A stretch of DNA of 64,000 nt from an uncultured Bacteroides sp. (GTDB lineage: Bacteria; Bacteroidota; Bacteroidia; Bacteroidales; Bacteroidaceae): NCBI RefSeq assembly GCF_963677715.1, contig NZ_OY782493.1, forward strand, positions 648,321-712,320. Reading direction: 5' to 3'. Numbering within the stretch: the stretch's first letter is position 1; each line of letters starts with the position of its first letter. The translations under genes and the position numbers were made by a program. This document shows positions 1 through 8,043 of the stretch, piece after piece. The notes beneath the pieces are model-generated. The model was not told where the DNA came from. It made no database searches and saw nothing but the letters and a program-made list of their open reading frames with translations.

Positions 1-392
1 GATTGGTTCTTGATAATGAAGAAGTTGTCATAGATGCTTCAGATGTGGAGATCTTTAGTGAAGATATACCTGGATGGCTGGTAGCCAATGAAGGCAAATT
101 GACAGTAGCATTGGATGTAACGGTTACAGAAGAGTTGCGCAGAGAAGGAATTGCCCGCGAATTGGTGAACCGTATTCAAAATATTCGTAAGTCGAGTGGT
201 TTTGAAATCACAGATAAAATAAGAATTAGTCTCTCTAAAAATCAGCAAACGGATGATGCAGTGAACGAATATAATAACTATATTTGCACCCAAGTTTTAG
301 GAACGTCCCTCAAACTGGCAGATAAGGTAGAAGACGGCACTGAATTAAATTTCGACGATTTTTCTTTATATGTCAATGTTATTAAAGAATGA
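1..392 (+). CDS. ileS: Isoleucyl-tRNA synthetase, C-terminal end (partial)
   Basis: The window opens inside this gene, and only about 130 C-terminal codons are visible (frame starting at base 3). The enzyme charges tRNA-Ile in the cytoplasm. The visible part is the tail of the anticodon-binding region. It carries the IleRS-typical stretch EGIARELVNRIQNIRKSSGF followed by an ITDKI-like segment. The class I signature motifs and the editing domain lie upstream and cannot be checked. The next gene starts 37 bases downstream on the same strand, giving the order ileS-dksA-lspA familiar from Bacteroides. The family call is firm from the C-terminal motif alone. Confidence 0.93.
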   Translation, partial: LVLDNEEVVIDASDVEIFSEDIPGWLVANEGKLTVALDVTVTEELRREGIARELVNRIQNIRKSSGFEITDKIRISLSKNQQTDDAVNEYNNYICTQVLGTSLKLADKVEDGTELNFDDFSLYVNVIKE

Positions 393-429
393 TTACTAAA
401 AACTACTAACCTTTTAAATTATCAGAGTT

Positions 430-810
430 ATGGCAGAGAAAACGAGATATTCAGATGCGGAATTAGAAGAGTTTCGTGCAATTATCATGGAGAAACTGGC
501 GTTGGCTCAACGCGACTACGATCAGTTTAAGCTGAGTATTATGAATCAGGACGGTAATGATACAGATGATACATCGCCTACTTATAAAGTTTTGGAAGAA
601 GGAGCTAATACTCTGTCTAAAGAAGAAACAACCAGATTGGCGCAGCGCCAGTTAAAGTTTATACAAGGATTGCAAGCCGCATTGATGCGTATTGAAAACA
701 AGACGTACGGTATTTGCAGGGAGACTGGAAAACTTATCCCTGCAGAGCGTTTGCGTGCTGTTCCTCATGCAACGCTCAGTATTGAAGCAAAAAATGAAGG
801 AAAGAAATAA
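430..810 (+). CDS. TraR/DksA-family protein with degenerate zinc finger
   Basis: A 126-residue member of the DksA/TraR family, whose members bind RNA polymerase through the secondary channel and modulate transcription, often together with ppGpp. An N-terminal helical region (about 8-90) is followed by the C-terminal finger, which opens KTYGICRETGKLIP. Classical members have four zinc-binding cysteines; here only Cys96 remains, and the other three positions are non-cysteine (Thr99 replaces the second). The fold is therefore probably held without zinc, as in other cysteine-poor DksA homologues. It sits between ileS and lspA on the same strand and is probably co-transcribed with them. The family is secure; the regulatory targets are unknown. 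Confidence 0.88.
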   Translation: MAEKTRYSDAELEEFRAIIMEKLALAQRDYDQFKLSIMNQDGNDTDDTSPTYKVLEEGANTLSKEETTRLAQRQLKFIQGLQAALMRIENKTYGICRETGKLIPAERLRAVPHATLSIEAKNEGKK

Positions 811-923
811 AGAACAAATAGTTGATTATAGAAAACAGAAAAAGGTGCTGAGCTATTTAACCATTCGTTAATAGTTTGGCACTTTTATGCTTTGTAGCTC
901 ACTACATACAACTTTCTAAAAGA

Positions 924-1553
924 ATGAAAAATAGACTATCTAAAGGGCAAATATCTTTGCTTATTATTTTTTCTGTACTTGTTATTGACCAAACGATAAA
1001 AGTACTTGTGAAAACAAATATGTATTTTCATGAGAGCATTCATATCACTGATTGGTTCTATATTTATTTTACCGAGAATAACGGAATGGCCTTTGGAATG
1101 GAAATTTTCGGGAAATTATTTCTCACAAGCTTTCGCATTATTGCTGTAGCACTCATTGGTTGGTATTTAGTAAAAATCATAAAAAATGGTGCAAAAACAG
1201 GATACATCGCTTGTGTGTCGCTGATCCTAACCGGAGCATTAGGCAATATTATTGATAGTGTGTTCTACGGTTTACTTTTCAATACAAGCACTCATTCTTC
1301 CATAGCCAGTTTCTTGCCCCATGGCGGAGGATATTCTACTTTGTTATATGGTAAAGTAGTTGATATGTTTTATTTTCCGATTATAGATACTATCTGGCCA
1401 AACTGGATCCCTGTGGTAGGCGGAGAGCATTTTATTTTTTTTAGTCCTATTTTTAATTTTGCCGATGCTTCCATCAGTTGTGGCATTATTGCACTACTCT
1501 TATTTTATAGCAAGTATCTAAATGAGGCTTATCATTCTAATAAAAAAAATTAG
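924..1553 (+). CDS. lspA: Lipoprotein signal peptidase (signal peptidase II)
   Basis: Inner-membrane aspartyl protease that removes the signal peptide of diacylated prolipoproteins at the lipobox Cys. The 209-residue protein has four hydrophobic segments and the family motifs: Asp22 in the first membrane helix, ENNGMAFG at 51-58, GALGNIID at 104-111 and FNFADASI at 177-184. Asp111 and Asp181 are the expected catalytic pair. The Arg that usually follows the first catalytic Asp is Ser here. The frame is open up to a TTG at 876, but the ATG at 924 gives the normal family start. The loop at about 113-170 is longer than in proteobacterial LspA, as is common in Bacteroidota. It lies 13 bases upstream of a lipoprotein gene. 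Confidence 0.95.
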   Translation: MKNRLSKGQISLLIIFSVLVIDQTIKVLVKTNMYFHESIHITDWFYIYFTENNGMAFGMEIFGKLFLTSFRIIAVALIGWYLVKIIKNGAKTGYIACVSLILTGALGNIIDSVFYGLLFNTSTHSSIASFLPHGGGYSTLLYGKVVDMFYFPIIDTIWPNWIPVVGGEHFIFFSPIFNFADASISCGIIALLLFYSKYLNEAYHSNKKN

Positions 1554-1566
1554 AAAGAAAATTTAG

Positions 1567-2508
1567 ATGAAAAACGTATGCTACATATTTATATTGCTCA
1601 TTGTATTAAGTGGGTGTAAAATTAGAAGACCCGATGGTGTTATCTCAGAATCCGGAATGGAAGATCTGTTATATGATTATCATATAGCTAAAGCAATGGG
1701 AGATAACTTATCGGGAAACGATAATTACAAGAAAGAATTGTATGTAGATGCTATTTTTCAAAAGCACAGAATAACAAAAGCAGCTTTTGATTCATCGATG
1801 GTATGGTACACTCGTAATACCGATGTGTTGGCCGAAGTTTATGAAAAAGTAAATGCGCGATTAAAGGTTCAACAAACAGATATTAATCATCTTGTTGCCA
1901 TACGGGATAGGAAACCTCCTGTTTCTGCTGTAGGAGATAGCGTTGACGTATGGTTCTTAGAGCATGTGATGTACCTGACAGGAACTCCGTTAAATAATAA
2001 AATAACGTTTGTTATCCCCGCTGATGTAAATTTTGAAGATAAGGATATGCTAATTTGGCAGGGTAATTTCTATTTCATGAAAGATAAGGTGCAAACTTCT
2101 GATATTAAGGCTATTATGGCGATGCAGGTAGTGTATAAAAATGATAGCATTATTAGTGCTACCAAGAAAATAACTCAATCGGGGATGCAGCATATTTCTT
2201 TGCAATCGGATACTTTGGGAGCTATTCGGGAGGTGAGAGGCTTTATTTATTTTGAAGGAGAGAAGCAAAGCGACATATTAGTGAATAATTTGACCTTAAA
2301 TCGCTATCATAAGAGTATTAAAGAGGGTAAGGCAGGTGGTCTTGCGCAAAAAGCAGATTCGGCAAAGAAGATTAAACCGGCTATACCTATAAAAGCAGAT
2401 ACTATTACCATGAAAGAGTCTATTCGGATTCCACGAAGACAGAACCCGGAGGAATTAAATCATCGGCGTAATGTACCGTCTCATCCAATGGCTTCGCCTC
2501 ACAAATAG
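1567..2508 (+). CDS. DUF4296 domain lipoprotein
   Basis: A 313-residue predicted lipoprotein. The signal sequence ends in the lipobox LSGC with Cys17 as the acylation site. The N-terminal part (about 20-110), beginning with GVISESGMEDLLYDYHIAKA, matches the DUF4296 family, which in Bacteroidota regularly lies next to lspA. The C-terminal 60 residues are rich in Lys, Arg, Pro and Ser and look disordered. Its precursor is itself a substrate for the product of the gene just upstream. No enzymatic motif is visible and the function is unknown. The domain call comes from recognisable sequence and gene order. Confidence 0.85.
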   Translation: MKNVCYIFILLIVLSGCKIRRPDGVISESGMEDLLYDYHIAKAMGDNLSGNDNYKKELYVDAIFQKHRITKAAFDSSMVWYTRNTDVLAEVYEKVNARLKVQQTDINHLVAIRDRKPPVSAVGDSVDVWFLEHVMYLTGTPLNNKITFVIPADVNFEDKDMLIWQGNFYFMKDKVQTSDIKAIMAMQVVYKNDSIISATKKITQSGMQHISLQSDTLGAIREVRGFIYFEGEKQSDILVNNLTLNRYHKSIKEGKAGGLAQKADSAKKIKPAIPIKADTITMKESIRIPRRQNPEELNHRRNVPSHPMASPHK

Positions 2509-2532
2509 TAAACCTTTAAAAACACATTTCAG

Positions 2533-2901
2533 ATGAAAAGATTTGCCTCACATTATTTGCTATTGCCCGGATACGGACTTCTTAAACAGTACGTAATAGA
2601 AACGGAAGGAGAATATGTTATACGTGTGTTTTCTCTAAGTGAAGAATCGGAATGTGTGCAATGGATGCCGGGAGTTACTTTTTTGTTTCCGAAACAGGAG
2701 GGCGAATTATTTCGCAAACAGCCGGCTTTACTGCTCAATGATGTTTTCTCTTTACCCCTAAACAATTTCAGGTTAGATGCTGTGCCGACCGATTTGGCCA
2801 ATGAATTAGTTGTTCGAAAGTTATCTGCTTATAGACTTTATCCATTTGATTTTAAAACGATGTTGCCCGACGAGCGGACTAAAGTAACTCTTTTGTTCTA
2901 A
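2533..2901 (+). CDS. Conserved hypothetical protein
   Basis: A 122-residue soluble protein that starts 24 bases after the DUF4296 gene, so it is probably the last gene of the ileS-lspA run. There is no signal peptide, membrane segment or known motif. It contains LLLPGYGLLKQYVIE near the N-terminus and a C-terminal KLSAYRLYPFDFKTMLPDE segment. In related genomes a protein of this size is often found at the same position, but I cannot name its function. It converges with the TrmH gene; only 14 bases separate the stop codons. Confidence 0.72.
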   Translation: MKRFASHYLLLPGYGLLKQYVIETEGEYVIRVFSLSEESECVQWMPGVTFLFPKQEGELFRKQPALLLNDVFSLPLNNFRLDAVPTDLANELVVRKLSAYRLYPFDFKTMLPDERTKVTLLF

Positions 2902-2915
2902 AAGGGTCTATTCTT

Positions 2916-3677
2916 TTATCGGGTCGTGATTTGCCGGCGAAACTCGGCACATACTACGGCAGTGGCTATTGCCACGTTGAGTGATTCCGATGTTTTACGC
3001 TGTTGCGGGTAGTTTGGAATGTACAAACGATGGTTTACTAGTTTTTCAACCGCTGCTCCAATACCATTTCCTTCATTTCCCATAATAATGATTCCCGCCT
3101 CAGAGAGTGGTTCTTCGTATAGGTTATTCCCATCAAGAAAAGTTCCATACACCGGAATGTTTTGAAGCGAACCTATCAAGTCGGGCAGGGAAGTGTAGTG
3201 CACCTTTACGCGAGCAATGGCTCCCATTGTGGCTTGTATGGTTTTGGGATTATATACATCTACCGTATCGGGCGAACAGAATATATGTTCAATGCCAAAC
3301 CAATCGGCCAGGCGGATAATTGTGCCCAGATTACCGGGGTCTTGGATATCATCCAAAGCTAATGAAAGAGACTTCTGTATTATTGTTGCGTCTATATTGT
3401 ATTCCGGTTGTTGAAACACGGCAAGGACTTGCTGAGGTGATTTTAGTAAACTGGCCCGCATTAGCTCCTCGGTAGAAACTTCAGCCACTTCATCGGCCTG
3501 AGCAGTAGGATGCTCTTCAAACCATTGGGCGGTGGCTGCAAGATATTGACAAGAAAAATGCCCAAACAGATCGTCTACTAATTTGGGTCCTTCAGCTAAA
3601 AATACTTTTTCTTCTTTACGTATCTTCTTCTGTTCCAGCGAATGAATATATTTTAGCTTATTTTTACTTAGCGACAT
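2916..3677 (-). CDS. TrmH/SpoU-family RNA 2'-O-methyltransferase
   Basis: SAM-dependent methyltransferase of the SPOUT class, predicted to methylate a ribose 2'-OH in rRNA or tRNA. The 253-residue protein has an N-terminal substrate-binding part (about 5-95) with the usual early KYIHSLEQKKIR and FLAEGPKLVDD segments. The knotted catalytic domain follows, with motif 1 around 110-126 (Asn116, Arg122), motif 2 IIMGNEGNGI at 197-206 and motif 3 at 219-236 with TSESLNVAIA. The two-domain layout resembles RlmB or TsnR more than TrmL, but the exact target cannot be fixed from sequence. It is transcribed divergently from tamL; a TAGATTTG minus-10-like box lies at 3707-3714 on its strand. Confidence 0.9.
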   Translation of the reverse strand: MSLSKNKLKYIHSLEQKKIRKEEKVFLAEGPKLVDDLFGHFSCQYLAATAQWFEEHPTAQADEVAEVSTEELMRASLLKSPQQVLAVFQQPEYNIDATIIQKSLSLALDDIQDPGNLGTIIRLADWFGIEHIFCSPDTVDVYNPKTIQATMGAIARVKVHYTSLPDLIGSLQNIPVYGTFLDGNNLYEEPLSEAGIIIMGNEGNGIGAAVEKLVNHRLYIPNYPQQRKTSESLNVAIATAVVCAEFRRQITTR

Positions 3678-3821
3678 AATATGATTTGTTATTTACATCT
3701 TTTTTGCAAATCTATAAAGATAATCTTAATTAGCCCGCATACTTCAGCTTCTTTTTCTTTTCCCGAACCGAAAATATGGCTTATATTTGTATGCGCTTTA
3801 GTAAACATGATATAAAAAGAT

Positions 3822-6128
3822 ATGAGAAGAAGCTTTCTTTACATGACACTTCTTACAATGATTTTGGCATTGGCTTCGTGCAGTGCCACTAAGTTTGTGC
3901 CCGATGGTTCATACCTTTTGGATGAAGTTGCCATTAAAACGGATAATAAAAAGATCAAGGCTTCTGATCTTAACGTTTATATACGGCAAAAAACAAATGC
4001 CAAATGGTTTAGCTTGATCAAAACACAGCTCTATCTTTACGACCTTTCCGGCAGAGACTCTACACGCTGGTATAATAAATTTCTTCGAAAAATAGGAGAT
4101 AAGCCCGTTATCTATAGCGAAGCTGATGCTGAACGCTCTCAGGAAGAACTGGGAAAAGTGATGCAAAACTTAGGATATATGAGAGCTAGCGTTAATCGGA
4201 TCACTGATGTCAAAAAAAAGAAACTAAAGCTGACTTATCAGATTGTATCCGGTAAACCTTATATTATCAGACATTTGAACTATGACGTCAGCGATAATAA
4301 AATAGCAACCTTTATGCAGAAAGACTCGGCAAATTCTTTGCTTAGTGAAGGTATGCTTTTAAATATAAATCTGTTAGATGCCGAAAGACAGCGCATCACA
4401 AATAATCTGGGGGAGAAAGGTTATTATAAATTTAATAAAGATTTTATAACATATACGGCCGATACGGTGAGAAATACCTATTTGGTAGATCTCACCTTGC
4501 ATTTGCTCCCTTATAGAACGCATTCTGATGACGCGCCGAAAGAACACCAACAATACAAGATTAATAAAGTCAGCTTCATTACCGATTATGATGTGCTCCA
4601 ATCTTCGGCATTAAGCAGCATTGAAATAAATGATTCTTTACATTATAAAGGATATCCCATTTATTATAAAGATAAGTTATATCTACGGCCTAAGGTGATG
4701 ACGGATAATCTTCGAATATTTCCGGGAGATTTATACAATGAACGTGAGGTGCAGCGTACCTATACGTACTTCGGAAGACTTTCGGCTTTGAAGTATACGA
4801 ATATCAGGTTCTTTGAAACTCAAGTGGCAGATAGTAGTTCGTTGAATTGTTATGTGATGTTGACCAAGAGCAGGCAACAGTCTGTCTCTTTTGAAGTTGA
4901 AGGAACTAATTCGGCGGGCGATCTTGGGGCAGCAGCTTCCGTATCGTTTCAACACCGCAATTTGTTTCATGGTTCGGAAACATTTATGGTGAAGTTCAGA
5001 GGAGCTTACGAAGCAATATCGGGACTACAGGGATACAATAGCGATAATTATACGGAATTTGGCGTTGAGACAAGCATTAACTTTCCTAGTTTCCTGTTTC
5101 CGTTTCTCTCGTCTAATTTTAAGGATCAAATAAGGGCTACTACTGAATTCGGCTTGCAATATAACTCCCAGCTACGTCCCGAATTCTCTCGTAAAGTAGC
5201 ATCGGCTTCATGGAGCTATAAATGGTCTAATGACCGACGGGTACAACATCGCTTTGATTTGCTTGATGTTAGTTTCCTTTATATGCCATGGATATCGGAT
5301 ACTTTTAAGCAAAAGTATATAGACAATGATCAGAGTTATATTCTGGAATATAATTATAAAGACAGGTTGATTGTGCGTATGGGGTATACCTATAACTATA
5401 ACAGCGCCGGCGGTGCACTTACGAATAACACAATTGCCAAAAATTCTTATTCTATACGGGCGGGAATTGAGTCGGCAGGAAATCTTTTATATGGCATTTC
5501 GCATCTTTTTAGTTTGTCGAAGAACAACGATGGCGAATATGCTATTCTAAACATACCGTATGCACAATACCTGAAGGGTGATTTTGATTATGCAAAAAGC
5601 ATTGTTATCGATGAGCGTAACTCGTTAGCTTTTCATATAGGTGGCGGTATAGCATTTCCTTATGGGAATGCAAAGATTGTTCCTTTTGAAAAGCAATATT
5701 TTTCGGGTGGTGCCAATAGTGTTCGCGGGTGGTCTGTTCGTGAACTTGGGCCGGGCTCTTTTCCGGGAGATGGTAACTTTTTGAATCAGTCGGGAGACAT
5801 CAAGTTCGATGCGAGTATTGAGTATCGCAGCAAATTATTCTGGATACTTCAGGGAGCATCTTTTATTGACGCCGGCAATATTTGGACTATACGCAATTAT
5901 GCGAATCAACCGGGAGGGCAGTTCCGTTTTGATAAGTTCTACAAACAAATAGCTTTCGCTTACGGAGTAGGGCTTCGCTTTGATCTTGACTATCTTGTTT
6001 TCCGCATAGACGGCGGTATGAAGGCTCTTAATCCGGTATATAGTAGTGGGAGAGACCGTTATCCGATTTTACATCCCGACTTCGGGCGCGACTTTACATT
6101 TCACCTTGCAGTAGGGTATCCTTTCTGA
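3822..6128 (+). CDS. tamL: TamA-like outer-membrane lipoprotein TamL (BamA/D15 superfamily)
   Basis: A 768-residue Omp85-superfamily protein. The signal sequence ends in a lipobox, ALASC, with Cys20, so the N-terminus is lipidated; this separates the Bacteroidota TamL form from proteobacterial TamA. POTRA-like repeats fill about 25-340, and a C-terminal beta-barrel runs from about 355 to the terminal aromatic residue (AVGYPF). The conserved SVRGW element at about 630 matches the L6 loop motif of BamA and TamA barrels. The presumed role is inserting or exporting proteins at the outer membrane together with a TamB-like partner, which is not in this window. A TATATTTG box at 3782-3789 is the likely promoter element. 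A strong hairpin follows the stop codon. Confidence 0.9.
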   Translation: MRRSFLYMTLLTMILALASCSATKFVPDGSYLLDEVAIKTDNKKIKASDLNVYIRQKTNAKWFSLIKTQLYLYDLSGRDSTRWYNKFLRKIGDKPVIYSEADAERSQEELGKVMQNLGYMRASVNRITDVKKKKLKLTYQIVSGKPYIIRHLNYDVSDNKIATFMQKDSANSLLSEGMLLNINLLDAERQRITNNLGEKGYYKFNKDFITYTADTVRNTYLVDLTLHLLPYRTHSDDAPKEHQQYKINKVSFITDYDVLQSSALSSIEINDSLHYKGYPIYYKDKLYLRPKVMTDNLRIFPGDLYNEREVQRTYTYFGRLSALKYTNIRFFETQVADSSSLNCYVMLTKSRQQSVSFEVEGTNSAGDLGAAASVSFQHRNLFHGSETFMVKFRGAYEAISGLQGYNSDNYTEFGVETSINFPSFLFPFLSSNFKDQIRATTEFGLQYNSQLRPEFSRKVASASWSYKWSNDRRVQHRFDLLDVSFLYMPWISDTFKQKYIDNDQSYILEYNYKDRLIVRMGYTYNYNSAGGALTNNTIAKNSYSIRAGIESAGNLLYGISHLFSLSKNNDGEYAILNIPYAQYLKGDFDYAKSIVIDERNSLAFHIGGGIAFPYGNAKIVPFEKQYFSGGANSVRGWSVRELGPGSFPGDGNFLNQSGDIKFDASIEYRSKLFWILQGASFIDAGNIWTIRNYANQPGGQFRFDKFYKQIAFAYGVGLRFDLDYLVFRIDGGMKALNPVYSSGRDRYPILHPDFGRDFTFHLAVGYPF

Positions 6129-6134
6129 CATAAA

Positions 6135-6189
6135 AATTCCCCCTTAATTTATGCTATAAGAATAAATCAAGGGGGAATTGTATTGTTAA
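6135..6189. terminator. Bidirectional hairpin terminator between tamL and DUF3332 gene
   Basis: Arms 6135-6152 and 6172-6189 pair over 18 positions with a single mismatch, around the core CCCCCTT/AAGGGGG. On the minus strand the stem is followed by a T-run. It separates two convergent genes and can serve both. Confidence 0.8.
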
Positions 6190-6207
6190 ATAGAATGTGC
6201 CGTTTGC

Positions 6208-6759
6208 TTAGCGATCAGCAAAAAATACATCACTACTCATGGCAACCTGACGGGCAGCTGTAACTCCCTGCGCATCAAGTGTTACATTCATTTCTTTGCC
6301 ATTAGGCAAAAATAGTTCAGCCGTGCCGTCATTATTCATCTTCAATAGTTTTGTACTATTTCCATCATAAACAACGTTCCATGTATTCGCTTTCTTATTA
6401 TAAATAAGGTTCATTGCTTTGCCATCTTTGCTTATTGTATAGCCGTCTGCAAGCGTTTTAATCGTATAGTCGCCATTCTCTCCTTTTACTTTCTTCACCT
6501 TGCCTACATTTGCAGTTGCCGGATTGGAACCAGTCCAGAATTCAATTGAATTAAGTACAACCACATCAATTAAACCTGCTATGGGATAGATGGGAACGAT
6601 GTTACAAGCAATAAAAACAAGTTCGTTAACGAACTTATTGCCAATAGTTTGATTCCAATCGAGTACTTTATGCCACAAGGTGAAAGATCCGATACACGAA
6701 CTGAAGAGTAATGAACCACTCAGAATAAAAGCACATACAGATAATTTCTTCTTTTTCAT
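6208..6759 (-). CDS. DUF3332 family lipoprotein
   Basis: A 183-residue predicted lipoprotein. The ATG at 6759 is chosen because it places a basic MKKKK start directly before a hydrophobic stretch and the lipobox LFSSC (Cys22); an upstream in-frame start would add 23 residues that spoil the signal peptide. A second hydrophobic region (about 48-75) lies in the segment with NIVPIYPIAGLIDVV. The C-terminal half is polar and beta-rich. These features match DUF3332, a Bacteroidota and Gammaproteobacteria family of unknown role. A TATATTTG box at 6790-6797 (minus strand) fits its promoter. Confidence 0.82.
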   Translation of the reverse strand: MKKKKLSVCAFILSGSLLFSSCIGSFTLWHKVLDWNQTIGNKFVNELVFIACNIVPIYPIAGLIDVVVLNSIEFWTGSNPATANVGKVKKVKGENGDYTIKTLADGYTISKDGKAMNLIYNKKANTWNVVYDGNSTKLLKMNNDGTAELFLPNGKEMNVTLDAQGVTAARQVAMSSDVFFADR

Positions 6760-6871
6760 AATACAATATATTAATTGTTTAATATCCGGCAAATATATGA
6801 CTTTTATAGATACGTTGTATATAAACAATGCTATTTAATAATTGCCGTAATTACTATGCGATATATGTTTA

Positions 6872-7300
6872 TTATTTCTTCTTTAAAAATTTAATTAATA
6901 ATTCATCGACTGCAAATTTGCCAGGGCCTACAATATACATCAGAATAAAAACAGCTAAGTAGATGAATGCCATTTCTTTAACAGCAAATGCATCATTGGT
7001 ATGAATCATAAAGAAAGCTACCGACATGGTTATAATCATAGGAATCATAGATAGTCGGTATAAAAAGCCAAAGATGAAAGCGATAGAACATATCAGTTCT
7101 CCGAAAATGGCTAATGTTAAGGATACAGAACTCCCTACTCCAAGGGGATCGGGGAAAACTGGGGCCATTTGCTCAAAGGCATTCCACTTTTGCAAGCCAT
7201 GGTTAACTAGTAATAACCCAAATAAAACTCTTATGGCGAGAAGAAATAGCGAAATCTTTGAATCGTTAAGTTTCTCTGGGAATAAAAAATTATAAATCAT
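6872..7300 (-). CDS. DoxX family membrane protein
   Basis: A 142-residue protein with four hydrophobic segments. The first carries the DoxX signature LLAIRVLFGLLLVNHGLQKW, followed by GELICSIAFIFGFLYRL and a C-terminal MYIVGPGKFAVDELL. DoxX proteins are small integral inner-membrane proteins related to quinol-oxidase subunits and to redox or sulfur-metabolism partners; the specific role here is unknown. The start at 7300 gives the normal N-terminus. An upstream in-frame start would add 27 residues, partly hydrophobic, that are not typical of the family. It is on the same strand as the DUF3332 gene, 112 bases apart. Confidence 0.85.
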   Translation of the reverse strand: MIYNFLFPEKLNDSKISLFLLAIRVLFGLLLVNHGLQKWNAFEQMAPVFPDPLGVGSSVSLTLAIFGELICSIAFIFGFLYRLSMIPMIITMSVAFFMIHTNDAFAVKEMAFIYLAVFILMYIVGPGKFAVDELLIKFLKKK

Positions 7301-8043
7301 AATCTTACTGTTTTTTCTGGTTAATATAAAATGTAAATTCAAAAGCCGAATCGCAAATAAATTTGTCTTTGAAAAAATCAAATGTTTTTTTAATTTAAAA
7401 CAATTGTAAATCTATAACGACAAGATATATGTAATTGTTTACTAATGTAATAAGAATATTGTTTGAAATCATTCACTCGTTTTTAATAGGTTCTTTATGT
7501 TGACTCAAAGATGTTGCCAATAAGAGTTTTGTTTTTGATTTAGTCTTGATACTTCTCTTTTATTCTATTCTTTTATGCAAAAACATCCCCATGTTATTGT
7601 ATAAAACATCCCCATGTTATGACATACAACATCCCCATGTTTTGCTTATTTACTTTAAGTTTTAATAGGGATTCATTAGTATATGCTTATTCCGAAGATT
7701 ATATCTTGTCTTTCTGTTAGTACTATCCGGGCCTTATTTTGATCGTTCGACATATCAGCCGGAAGTTATTGAAGATTAGAGGTGCTTTGTACATTGCAAC
7801 CGGTGTAGCGGGAGATGCCATCGTTACTGTTGTTATTGATAAAATAGTGCCTGTAGAGAAAGGGCGATTGATTTTTTTTTAGTATTTTTGCACTCGCAAA
7901 ATGAGGCTGTTGGCACTAATCTTGTTTGTCCGGTCTCGTTTTTTATGAAATAGATTAATAACTTCAAGGGAGCTAAAAAGGCTGCGGCGCTTGCGTTGCA
8001 ATACGGATAGAAACCTTGGATAGAATAAATAATTAGTTATAAA
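7301..8043. other. 743-bp intergenic region upstream of proS
   Basis: No intact gene was found. It holds a three-unit 23-bp repeat (7582-7641) and a 53-codon open stretch without an ATG (7721-7882, plus strand), whose translation ends KGRLIFF and looks coding-like. A TATTTTTG box at 7883-7890 could be the minus-10-like element for proS; no good upstream TTTG is found at the expected spacing. Confidence 0.55.
7582..7641. repeat. Three-copy 23-bp tandem repeat with palindromic core
   Basis: The 14-base unit AACATCCCCATGTT occurs at 7582-7595, 7605-7618 and 7628-7641, with an exact 23-bp period and diverged 9-bp spacers. Each unit is an interrupted palindrome (AACAT-CCCC-ATGTT). It lies between the promoter side of the doxX gene and proS. 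This could be a cluster of operator sites or a small satellite. Confidence 0.9.

Noticed and set aside
7582-7641. Short CRISPR array
   Set aside because: The spacers are only 9 bp, there are just three units, and no cas gene is present; the period is far too short.
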